Part shown: positions 47,693-57,656 of the stretch, one piece after another
Numbering within the stretch: the first letter of the stretch is position 1
How the letters are laid out: every line of letters begins with the position of its first letter
Source of the DNA: Liriodendron chinense
Taxonomy: Eukaryota > Streptophyta > Magnoliopsida > Magnoliales > Magnoliaceae
Length of the DNA stretch: 64,000 nucleotides
Assembly (NCBI GenBank): GCA_003013855.2
Contig: ML058526.1
Location: forward strand, 5,642,001 to 5,706,000
Reading direction: 5' to 3'
Made by a program: the position numbers and the translations under genes
The notes under the pieces: model-generated
What the model saw: only the letters and a program-made list of their open reading frames with translations
What the model was told of the DNA's origin: nothing
Database searches by the model: none

Positions 47693-48152
47693 TGTAAGAA
47701 TCTTTATATTGCGGAATATATAGGACCTTGCTGTGCATCAGATATGTAGATCGAAGAACTGGAATAAAGACATACCTGTCTGCTGGGCCATCTCAAATTA
47801 GAGATCTGGATCTTCCTCTCCTGGGATTGCTGAAGAGAAAACCTTAGATGGGGGTTGTTTTCAGTGTAATCTCATTTTGGGGACCCAACACCCTTTAAAT
47901 AGGGTTTGTAGTGGGTGTGGCAGTGTTTGAAACCCACCAAAACACTGCCACCCTTGCTCCACACGAATTTGGCTAACAGGAATCCATGTTCAACTACAAT
48001 ACTGCCATAGGCAGTGTAGACGCGCAACTCCTCTTAATTCTGTAGATCACGACTGTAGTGGGGTCCACTGATCAGTCCACACATGAATCTGCATCTATAG
48101 TCAAATCTGGACCATTGATCAGTCGGCCCACTATATATATAGAAAACTTACA
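47693..48152 (-). repeat. 3' LTR of the nested copia element
   Basis: In plus orientation it runs TGTAAGAATCTTTATATTGC ... GAAAACTTACA. Just inside, the minus-strand polypurine tract AAGTGGGAGAA precedes it (48,153-48,163). Confidence 0.9.
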
Positions 48153-48601
48153 TTCTCCCACTTGGGCCATGCTGTTCAATGTCACGGATTTTAATTCTAC
48201 TTAAGTGGTTAACCGATATGTTAGATTATGTGGACAACGTCTTTTCCAATCTAGTCCATAAAGACTACTAATACTGGATCGTGGTAGTCTACACAACATT
48301 AATTGAGGCGAAGTGAGACGAATCACGGTCACTAATATTATCATCTTAATGATGTAGATTGTGAACATGGTCGTGTGGTATGAAGGTTATACTCAAGTGT
48401 GATTGAAAGTGCCTACCTTCAAGAGGTCCTAGGAGCTTTCTTAAGATGTCTCCAATGAGACAATACTGAAATTCTACTATTCTCAAAATATATTGTGCAC
48501 ACCAAATGAGAGAAATAGTATAAACCAAAAGATGGAATTATCAAAGTATATGAGATCTCCACGAGTGTCTGAACAAAATAGATCTATACTGAATCTGAAA
48601 A

Positions 48602-49800
48602 CTCCCACTAACTGAATGTATCTACGAGGTCATGACTCCCATAGACACTACATACTCTTGAAATGGCGCCACAGGAAGCCCTTTAGTGAGAGGATTAGTT
48701 ATGATCTCTTTAGTACCAATAAAGCTTAATAGACACTTGATGATCCCGCACTTTATCATTTACAATATGATACTTTACGTCGATATGCCTTGACCTTGAT
48801 GAGTGCTTGCTATTACACGAGAAATGTATCGCAACTGAACTGTCACAAAAATATTCTCATAGGTTTTGGGATGTGCTCCAAGACCTATAAACCAATGAGA
48901 AAACACTGTAGCCACACCGCCTGATTTGTAGCTTCGTGACATGCGACAAATTCTGCCTTTATAGTGAATGAAGCTGTGGTGGATTGTTATACACTTTTCC
49001 AGGACACAGTTCCTCCACTCATAAGAAAGAAATGTAACCGGACGTGGACTTTCTTGTGTCGACGCAGCCAGCATAATCTGCATCTGAATAATCGACCAAA
49101 TCCAGATGGTCGGCTTTCTGTAGGTGAGTTTAAAGTCTTTCGTCCATTTCAGGTAGCACAACGCTTTCTGCAATTACCTGCCCAATATTCCAAACCATAA
49201 AAGTAATATCCGGGCGCGTACAGAACTGAGCATACATTAATATACTCCCACTGCTGACGCGTACGGAATTTACTTTATGCGATCCTTTTCTAAATCATTC
49301 TCGAGGCACTGAAAAAACTTCTGAACTTGTCACCTTTAATTATAGGTCATCAAGCATGAAAACAACTTTGCATGCCAAATCGCTCAAGTATCCTACCAAT
49401 GTAGGATCTCTGTGACAAATCAAGCAGTCCTCGAGATCTATTCCTATGAATCTCGATGCCTATGATAAAGAAAGTATCACAAAAGGAAGAATCTGATTTC
49501 TCATTTATTAGGTTCATGAATCTGTAGTGAAAGTAGTCGTTTATAAAAGTGATAAATTATTTGTGTCCACTCCATGAGACTATAGGGAATGGAGTACAAA
49601 TATCTGTATATATCACTTCTAGTAGTCCTACATTTCTGGTTGGTTCATTTTTTATGATTCTAGTCTGTTTTCCCTTTATGCAATCTGTACAATCTTTAAA
49701 ATCAAAGAAGTCCAATGATTGAAGTATTCCATCCCACACAAGCCTTTCCATTATCTCATAAGAGATATGGCCTAATTGCCTATGTCATAAGATGGAGAAA
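48602..49800 (-). pseudogene. Copia pol remnant: integrase zinc finger fused to late RT and RNase H
   Basis: The minus-strand frame near 49,770-49,560 carries the integrase zinc-finger end (DCTDCIKGKQT) and the core start (VIYTDICTPFP, FITFINDYF). At about 49,500 it jumps directly to the end of RT (GIEIHRNRSRGLLDLSQRSY). RNase H text follows (ALCYLKWTKDF near 49,170) and ends near 48,602 with NPLTKGLPVAPFQEYV. So protease, most of integrase and the RT catalytic part are deleted, and several stops are present. Confidence 0.8.
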
Positions 49801-50219
49801 GCTTCATTCCTCTTTCTTCTCTTTATTCCTGCTCTATTATGCTGCAGGTTTTTTTTTTAGAACGTTTGCGGTATGTAGGTTCAACTGACATAGCTCATTC
49901 ACAAAAAATTATGGCCAACTAAATTCAAACCAAAGTAAATACTAAAACTTTCATTCTCAAATTTAAAAGCGCATCCACATTTAACTGAAAAGAGAAATCA
50001 AAAAATTAAATTTCACCTTATAAAAGGCACATAAAAAATATCTACTAGGTCTAATAATGGCCATTTGCTAATCTAAGTCTGTAGACTCCTACTGCCGCAA
50101 TGTTCACTTTTGCGCCTATTGCCAACGCACACTGATTACTCCGTGTCAGTTGGCATTTGGTTCTGTAGTATATCCTGCATGGAAGTGCATATGTGAATAG
50201 AAGTGCTATAGTCTATCCA

Positions 50220-51114
50220 TCAGGAATCTGTAGATACTTCAGTCAGATTGCTTTCAAAACAAACAAGATCATGATGATTACCTTTCTTTACCAACCATGC
50301 TTTAAAGCCTTCGCAGTCCTTTTTCTGATGTCCTGGCTTATTGCAGAAGAAACATCCATCATCAGGATCCGGTCTTTTCTTCTTTGCTTTGCCTTTAGAT
50401 TGTGGCTGATTGCCACCTGTAGGATCCAAAGAACCTTTTTTTCTGAATTTTGCTTCCTTTTCTTATTCTTCCATTTTCTCCCTTGTCCTTGGGTTTACGA
50501 AATTTACATTATGTACGATGCCTTGCTTAGCCAACCTTTCCTCCTCTTGGACGCACTGAAAAATCAGTTCGTCCAACGTCCATTTGTCTTTAATAGTATT
50601 GAAATTCACCTGGAACGTACTGTATTGAGGAGGCAGGGAGATCATGATCAGATAGACAAGCTGATTATCATCAAATTTCAGTCCTAAGTTGCGTATCTTG
50701 GATACTACTTTGATCTGTTCTATAATGAATTCCCTTATGTTTCCTTTACCGTTATAGGTTGTATGGATCAGTTTGCTGAGTAATGAACATAATTCAGCCT
50801 TTTCTGATTTCGTGAAACGCTTGCCTATCTCGGTCAGGAAGTCTTTGGCCTTATCTGTATTAGGCATGGCACCCTTCATGGCCTCTGAAATTGCGTACTT
50901 CATGATTTTGAGGCACATTATATTGGATTCTGTCCAGGCCTTATAGTGGGCTTTTTCCTCTTCTTTGCTTTCGGATGAAGGCTTAGGAGGTTCTGGCTCT
51001 CTCAAGGCAATGTCCAACTTCATACACCCCAGGACAATCTCAATGGACTCCTTCCATGTGTTGTAGTTGGAGCCGGTCAGAAGGGGTACTGTATTATAGC
51101 TGTTTGGAATGTTA
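50220..51114 (-). pseudogene. Copia gag with CCHC zinc knuckle, near complete
   Basis: This is the nucleocapsid precursor of the nested copia element. It begins near 51,114 with VNIPNSYNTVPLLTGSNY, then YNTWKESIEIVLGCMKLD. The largest open segment (51,023-50,463) carries the gag core, including EIGKRFTKSEKAELCSLLSK and LISLPPQY-type text (LVYLIMISLPPQYSTF). A lysine/glutamate-rich stretch (KEEEKAHYKAW) lies near its start. The knuckle CFFCNKPGHQKKDC is in the next open segment (50,429-50,220), separated by a frame change near 50,450. There is no ATG in the first codons. Length agrees with plant copia gag. Confidence 0.85.
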
Positions 51115-53720
51115 ACTAAAAAATAAACTCACATTAAACTTTATATTATGAAGTTTCAGGCGAATAAACATTCAATTGATTGAGGGCCTTCAATTGAATT
51201 ATCCAGGATGAATGTGGGCCTAAATAATCAATCCTGGCGAGAATCGGTCACATTATCATGACTCCACCTGTGGGTGGTAGTCATAGCATGCAGATGGTTC
51301 TCCTGAACTTGAATCCAACGGTGATCGTCTGTGTTTTCATCACCGTCTGCATGTGTTCATGTCCTTACTAAAGTGGTGATCGTTTGTGTTTTCGTCACCG
51401 TCTATATTGGACATGAACGCTACTGTATGCAATCCTTTAACTTAATCCTAACATTACAAGTCTGAATTCGTGCAAATCTTCACTGATAGTGGTCACTGTG
51501 GTGGCTAACACTACCAAATCCAACTCCATGATTTTCGACTCAGGACTGCAATCATGTGTTCATATCCCTACTAAAGTGGTGAACGTCTGTGTTTTCGTCA
51601 CCATCTGCATGGGAAACAAACGCAACTGTATGCAATCCTTTTAAACTCAATATTACAAGTCCAAAATTGTGAAAAATCTTCACTGATTGAGGTCACTATG
51701 GTGGCTAACACAATCAGATTCAATCCCACAAATTTAGACTTAAGATTGCGATTTAATCCTGCCCCAAACGAATTATCCAAAAATAGCTTAATTTGGCCCC
51801 AAATGGATTATTGGTAAATCCATGCAGCTCTTAAATGATAGGTAATGGGCCCATGAGTGGACCTAATCAGAATTTATATGTTAACAATGGGTAATACAAA
51901 CCTAGACCCAATGATCACAAAATGGACAATCTAAAAATAAATGTTGGATGTGATCATCTACATGTGCAGATAGATGCTTCTGATGTATCCCTAGGATGGA
52001 TTGATCAAATCTGACACTTAAAAGTTTTACGTGATTAAAAAACCAAACATTTAAAATATCCATCTGATAAACCATCCAAACGACATGTCCATTGTAAACA
52101 AGGGTCAGGTATGACCCATCATGCCATCAAATCAAGTAGATCCTTTCATGATGACCAAATTCCAATAGAGAAATGATAGCCCACAACCAGTTGTATACTG
52201 CATCCTAAAATTGACCCACATAGGGATTCCAAACAGGAAGCCACACAATATCTGAAACATGTGTAGGTCCATCGATTGGGCCTATATTAGTGCTAAATGA
52301 GTGCAAACCCAAATTGATGGCCCACACCCTGGGTTTGCTAGACGAGTTAAGAGACAAAAGGACAGGGCCAACACCCACATCCCTTAATGCTGGAGTGAAT
52401 TTGGATGGGTAGGATCATCTGATAGTAGAGACCTTGGAGCATGGCATGCCTTCTTATAGGAGAGGTGGGGTCCACTTTAGATGGATACAAATCTAGCTCC
52501 AGGTCCACGAGTCTACAAAACCTTAACTGGATGTTAGTTTCGGATCAGGTCCAAGACAACCCAAGCTTTTTCTAAGCCCACACACATGTGCGGTACAACT
52601 TAACTGCATGCCACACATGTGCCAACATGGCATATAAGTGCCAGATCCAATCCATCCATCAAGTTCGTCCGAGCTTTTACATGCTCTCGTTAAAGTAAAT
52701 CTGATCCATCCATCAAGTAGACCCCAATACAGGCAACAATTGAGTCTCTACCTTTTCTAACAACTGTAAGTAGATGGTTACGTAAAATCTGATCCATCCA
52801 GCAAGTAGACCCCAATACATTTTAAAATTTGCATCCTTTTTTTTTTTTTAATAACAAAACAACCCCAAAAGCCTCTGCCTTTTCTAACAGAAAGGGTTTT
52901 GTGAAACCCTAATCCCAAGCAACGGAGTAGCTGCCCCTAACCTCTCTCTAGAAGGTCTGATTTCACCGGGATTTTCGCCGGTAATAGTGGATATCAGCCG
53001 CTCTCAACGCCGATGCTACAATGGGATGTCTAGCAAACGCTCTTCGCTAGAGATAGAGCCCGGTTATTTACGCCGGATTCCTTGGTTGCGGCGCTAGTCT
53101 GGAGAAGACCATCGATCGCACTCCTCTGGAATCCAGCCCTGTTTAATAGTGAAAAGGGCAAGTGCTGTAGAGGAGGCGACAATAGGAGATGGGGCCCATA
53201 TGAAGTGTTATAGCTAAAAAAAGGGTTTTGAAACCCTAACCCCTAGCTTCAGACAATGCCCCAATCTTCTATCTTTGCCATCAGATAAGAGGCATCAATT
53301 GCCGCAACGATTCTAGCTCGCCGGCACCAAAAAAGGGTGAACAAAGGGAAATCGCAACCATAGAGACCTGAGGTGCGATCCTCTTCATCCTTCTCCAACA
53401 CTGTAGTTTTTTTTTTTTTGTGCTGTATGTCGCCTCTGCTGGACAACAGCTTTGCCTAATTTGGGCAACTCTGTATTTTGGATTCTGGCGATTTCAATTG
53501 GCTGGATTCCGGTAATACCTCATTCTAGATCCACAGACTTGACAACAGTGGCGGTCTGTTTGTACTGTTTGATCAAGTCCAAACCAGTTCAAACAATTGA
53601 AATCTATCGTCCAGATCTGAAGCTAGAATTGCTATGGATGAACAATTCAGAGCTGGCCCATAGGGTTTCCTAATCAGATTTAATAATATGAAAATCCACC
53701 ATACCTGATGCATAGTAGGC
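51115..53720 (-). other. Long leader between PBS and gag of the nested copia element
   Basis: The 2.6 kb between PBS and gag is far longer than the usual leader and has no recognised protein. It contains a 203-bp direct duplication (51,351-51,756). The 52,850-53,450 part has several GAAACCCTAA-type words. It could be an insertion into the leader or captured host DNA. Confidence 0.5.
51351..51756. repeat. 203-bp direct duplication in the copia leader
   Basis: Unit 1 starts ATGTGTTCATGTCCTTACT at 51,351 and unit 2 starts ATGTGTTCATATCCCTACT at 51,554. Both continue through TAAAGTGGTGA, GTGTTTTCGTCACC, GTATGCAATCCTTT and GTGGCTAACAC. They have diverged at many positions. Confidence 0.85.
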
Positions 53721-53730
53721 TCTGATACCA
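53721..53730 (-). other. Primer binding site of the nested copia element
   Basis: On the minus strand TGGTATCAGA stands two bases inside the 5' LTR end, matching plant initiator Met tRNA. Confidence 0.8.
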
Positions 53731-53732
53731 AC

Positions 53733-54188
53733 TGTAAGAATCTCTATATTGCGGAATATATAGGACCTTGCTGTGCATCAGATATGTAGATCGAAGAACT
53801 GGAATAAAGACATACCTGTCTGCTGGGCCATCTCAAATTAGAGATCTGGATCTTCCTCTCCTGAGATTGCTGTAGAGAAAACCTTAGATGGGGGTTGTTT
53901 TTAGTGTAATCCCGGATTGGGGACCCAGCACCCTTTAAATAGAGTTTGTAGTGGGTGTGGCAGTGTTTGAAACCCACCAAAACACTGCCACCCTTGCTCC
54001 ACACGAATTTGGCTAACAGGAATCCATGTTCAACTACAATACTGCCACAGGCAGTGTAGACGCGCAACTCCTCTTAATTCTGTAGATCACGACTGTAGTG
54101 GGGTCCATTGATCAGTCCACACATGAATCTACATCTATAGTCAAATCTGGACCATTGATCAGTCGGCCCACTATATAGAAAACTTACA
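53733..54188 (-). repeat. 5' LTR of the nested copia element
   Basis: It differs from the left LTR by a handful of substitutions and by a 4-bp contraction of the TATATATAT run near its end. Confidence 0.9.
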
Positions 54189-54504
54189 TTCCACACCTTC
54201 ACAATCATATTAGGGTCTATGATATGGCATGTGTGCTGGACATGTTAGAGCATGAATTGGCCGATTGTGAACCCCTTTAACAAACGTGGGTCGTTTGTTG
54301 GATTGGCTCTGAAGGTGCTCCATAAACTCAATCAACTGAGCAATCATCTCCTACATGTGTTATTAGGTTTCCAATTGGATGCTTCAAACTTTGCTTCAAA
54401 TCATGCTTGATTTCCATGAACATTCACCTGCATGATTATCACCTCTCGATCCGCTATTAAATGCTATGACCCAAGGAAAGACCTAGCTTCGATAAGAAAT
54501 AATG
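54189..54504 (-). pseudogene. 5' part of gag and PBS region of element A
   Basis: This short remnant continues gag after the copia insertion and reaches the degenerate PBS region (CTATGACCCAAGG, near 54,466) next to the right LTR. It parallels 34,640-34,975 of the 29,821 element. No open frame remains. Confidence 0.5.
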
Positions 54505-55101
54505 TAGATGTTGCGTGGAAAAAAGAGGAGATCACCGTCATCTTCTTAAAAATAACCATTGATTCTGTAAGGAGAGGGAAATCTCTAAAATATAATTGAT
54601 ATTATTGGATGAGTTGTTGATTACAACATATTTGATGTACTTACATAAGGAAAAAAAGCTAGAAATTCCTAATTTAACTTGAAATAAAAAACTTTTCAAA
54701 GTAGTAAAAATTAATAAAATTCGTAAAAGAAAACAAAAATCTAATCCTACCAAATCCTTACGTAAACAACCTGCATATGACTAAAGTAAAGACTCTAAAT
54801 CATAACAAGACTCTTAAAATTCTAAAAATATTTTAAAAAAATAAAACTTATTAAAAACAATAAATTTTAACTTAAAACCTAATTTGACCCCTAAAAATAA
54901 TTGAATTTAGGAACCCAAGTGCAAAACTCATGGATAAATTTCCGATGGCATATTATATATTAAACAGGTAACCAACCACGAAATTATGATATTTGGGAAC
55001 TACAATGTGTATTTTGGCCTTTTTATCCAATCGGGGCGTCCAGGCGCAAAGTTGTGCGATCGTGGCCCGCCACTGAGTTGTCATCCAGCCTTTCTACATC
55101 A
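54505..55101 (-). repeat. Right (5') LTR of element A
   Basis: It starts TAGATGTTGCGTGGAAAAAAG then GAGATCACCGTCATC, and ends CTTTCTACATCA. It contains TAAATTTTAACTTAAAACC and GTGCGATCGTGGCCC, in the same order as the LTRs at 35,930 and 26,431. Confidence 0.7.
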
Positions 55102-55758
55102 TTAACCCAAAAGGCCAAAACAGAATGTTATAAGTCACAACCAGAGAACGGTTAGCCCTATGAGCTAGATAGCCAAAGTCCTGTCCTTGTGGGCCATCCA
55201 TAATTTGCCGGCCAGAAGGTTGCTTTGCCTAGGAATAAACCACTAAGCCACCAACGTCTTTATATTAAAGAAAGGGTTTAGCTGTTAGAATGAGAAAGTC
55301 TTCAATACTCTAGCAGAGCATGCTAGTTGATGTGCAGGCACTAATAAATTTCATACTTGGAATGCAAATAAAAATCAACTAAACCGTCCTAATCATAGTT
55401 AACCATTTTGATGGACTTTAAATGAAACATTACTTATCTTTTGCCAACAAGCTGATTGGTATGGATTTATTGGACGGTTCAAGAAAGGAATAGATATTAA
55501 TCAAAGAATGGGACCCTTCTACCAATGTAATGTTTTTGTGATAAGCTATCTATAGTGGGTTCCAAAATTTGAACGGTGCAGTTTGAGTTAACATATTGTA
55601 ATTGTATTATTTCTGAGTGACTGCATATCAACCATCATATTCTTCCAGAGTAAAATAACCACTGTTACTAATAAAACAATCCCAAAACATTCATTTCCTT
55701 CTACCATTTCACACTCTCTTTCCCTCCCACAGAATTCCATAAACCATACCACAAGAAC
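55102..55758 (+). promoter_or_regulatory. Upstream region of the CASP-like gene
   Basis: No other gene or repeat is recognised. The last 90 bp are pyrimidine-rich (ACACTCTCTTTCCCTCCC near 55,711), a common plant 5' UTR pattern. No convincing TATA box can be fixed. Confidence 0.35.
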
Positions 55759-56342
55759 ATGTCTGAGGAAGTGGGCCATGACAATTCAAAGGAACCCACA
55801 TCAACTAAACATGTGGAATCCATGCCATCACACCCTCCGGCTGACGTCGAAAACCAATCATCGGAGACGGTAATCTCACAGGTAATACGTCTATGGAGGA
55901 GAGAAGATCTATTTATAAAGAGGTTAAACAAGGGTAATATGGTGCTACGATCGTTGGCCTTCGTGTTCTCCATGATCTCATTCATTGTCATGGCCTCTAG
56001 CAAGCACAGCGATGGGATGAATTTCAATGATTTCGAAGAATACAGGTGATTATTCCTTAATCCAATGAACAGATTAATCTAATTATGGTCGATATTGCGA
56101 AAAACCAAACATTGGTGTTTGAGATCAGATCACTGCGGTCCCTGAATTGTGACTAAACATGTTGTTGATCAAGTGGTCCATGTTGAATTTTGATTGGAAC
56201 TTGTAGATATTGCTTGGCCATTGCTATTCTTGCTTCTCTCTACACCGGTGTGCAAGTTTCACTTGAAATTCGACGGATTTCTACAGGCCGAGATCTGATC
56301 ACACGGCAGACGTCAGCCTATCTTGATTTCTTTGGCGATCAG
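55759..56342 (+). CDS. CASP-like protein (CASPL4-type), first two exons
   Basis: The family comprises four-helix plasma-membrane proteins related to CASPARIAN STRIP MEMBRANE DOMAIN PROTEINs, which build membrane scaffolds. Functions of most CASPLs are unknown. Exon 1 (55,759-56,045) gives a hydrophilic N-terminus of about 60 residues, then helix 1 (MVLRSLAFVFSMISFIVMAS) and MNFNDFEEYR. The donor GT is at 56,046 and the acceptor TTGTAG ends at 56,206. Exon 2 (56,207-56,342) restores the frame across a split Arg codon. It encodes helix 2 (YCLAIAILASLYTGVQVSL), then the conserved RISTGRDLITRQTSAYLDFF and GDQ, and ends at donor GT 56,343. FEEYRYCLA and DFFGDQ are typical of CASPL4. The exon for helices 3 and 4 is not in the window. 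A Tat retrotransposon starts within about 0.5 kb, so the gene is truncated or has a transposon-filled intron. This is the only host gene that I can support. Confidence 0.85.
56046..56206 (+). other. Intron 1 of the CASP-like gene
   Basis: The 161-bp intron has GT at 56,046-56,047 and AG at 56,205-56,206. It is AT-rich, and its splicing keeps the frame (phase 2). Confidence 0.8.
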
Positions 56343-56789
56343 GTACGTTTAATTGTTGTTTATATCAAGAAATTAACCTCAAACTTCCTTGAATTTCAGT
56401 GATTGGTTTTGTAATCCTTCTGACTTTTGACTTTCCTAGGATCATTTTTTTTTTGGGAGTTTCCCCCACCATCCTACATTGCAAGCGGGAATCCCGATGC
56501 ACAATCAGTATATTTCTGAATCCCATACTCGAAAGGATCTATATCACATTGAAAATTCATCTTGAAGGTGAATGCTGATTCCTGGACCATGTTGTGGAAT
56601 ATCTGAGTGGATAAGTAGGTCCCGAATTCTTGGTGGACCCTGTAGGCTGCTTGAATTGGGTTTGATTCCGGATTGAAATATCTCAACCTTTGATGATTTG
56701 ACTCTTTTATTTTGAATATGGGCCACCTAGTTGTTAGTTTATGGGGCGTCAATCTAAAATTTAGGATCTACCACCATCAGCTATGTATC

Positions 56790-57637
56790 TTATTTGATAA
56801 AAGGCCAGCACGATCAAGCAACCGTCTCTGGAAGGATCCAGAATTTCTACGAGAGACGGTAGTTACTTCCCACGATCAACAGGAAAGGCTATAAATAGTA
56901 GATGCAACACAAAAACAAACATCGACAATCTCAATTAATTAACAAACATCAGATCAAATCTGTCTCCAACGCAATGCTGATGAACTATCCTATTATAGTG
57001 TTTTAGTTTCCGACCACTTCAATGGATCCTTAGCATAGAAGTAGCATAGCTTTGTCTCACTCATACGCTGGACTAGCCAGTAGCGCATAACCAAGTAGTG
57101 ATAATTCCTTCCCATCTGTGCCCAAAGCTGAATCTGAAAGAAAATTGTTAGTTGTAGTACCAGTTAGCCTATACTTATGCAGTCTGAGTTAATTTCCTTT
57201 CTTTTATTAGTTTGTAACCATTGGAAATTGTTAATATCCCGCTCATCAGCATGCGACTCAGAAAGTGACTTCCTGCTCTCAACCCGAATTAGAAGTTCTT
57301 ATTAACAAATCAATTTCATGTTATCATCTTCTTCGTCATCTTCATTGTTATTTATTCAAGTGAACAATTGCTGCAACTTTAAAAGTCCTTGATTGACAAG
57401 ACAAAAAGAATTTATAGGAGGGAGAGCCCCAGCCTCCACAAGTCATTTGATATCATGACGAGCACAAAATTGTTGGACGAATAGACGATGGTCAATCGAT
57501 TCAGAGCTGCTCTATTTCAGCGCCAGGGGTCATTGGTGATTACAGTTTGGATCATACCTAGATTGATACTAGCACACCTGCGTATAGCAGCAACCATACA
57601 CCTGCATACCGTATGCAAAAAACCGCAACAACACCCT
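56790..57637 (+). repeat. Probable 5' LTR of the Tat-type gypsy element
   Basis: The left end is uncertain (candidate TGATAAAAGGCCAGCACG at 56,795). GGCTATAAATAG at 56,887 is a good TATA box. The block leads directly to the primer-site-like TTTGGCATGCCCAGTGGGA. No matching 3' LTR is present in the window. The stretch 56,343-56,790 is intron or unassigned. Confidence 0.45.
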
Positions 57638-57656
57638 TTTGGCATGCCCAGTGGGA
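57638..57656 (+). other. Primer-site-like sequence of the Tat element
   Basis: TTTGGCATGCCCAGTGGGA resembles the TGGC...CCCGGTGGGA text I recall just downstream of the 5' LTR of Tat/Ogre elements. The tRNA partner was not identified. Confidence 0.45.

Larger units (their letters stand above)
47693..54188 (-). mobile_element. Ty1/copia element inserted in gag of A, pol deleted
   Basis: Two near-identical LTRs bound the element: 47,693-48,152 (460 bp) and 53,733-54,188 (456 bp). Both have TGTAAGAATCT...AAAACTTACA ends. The flanks TTGCA (47,688-47,692) and TTCCA (54,189-54,193) are a probable 5-bp duplication with one change. A PBS lies at 53,721-53,730. Gag is nearly complete, while protease, most of integrase and most of RT are lost. 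The LTR similarity makes it one of the youngest insertions here. Confidence 0.9.
35930..55101 (-). mobile_element. Old Ty3/gypsy chromovirus A, expanded by nested insertions
   Basis: The left LTR (35,930-36,978) and right LTR (54,505-55,101) are related and face the same way. Between them remnants of a chromovirus polyprotein occur in proper order: integrase C-terminus at 36,990-37,239, its continuation and protease/gag at 44,535-45,824, and gag at 47,381-47,692 and 54,189-54,480. The gaps are filled by element B, a solo LTR and a copia element. RT and RNase H are deleted. A clear target duplication was not found. Confidence 0.75.

Noticed and set aside
50193..50687. 164-aa open frame on the plus strand
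   Set aside because: It is antisense to the copia gag and zinc knuckle, which have clear family motifs on the other strand.
56438..56470. Candidate third exon of the CASP-like gene after TTTCCTAG
   Set aside because: The acceptor looks acceptable, but the following text does not encode the expected membrane helix and is T-rich and non-coding.
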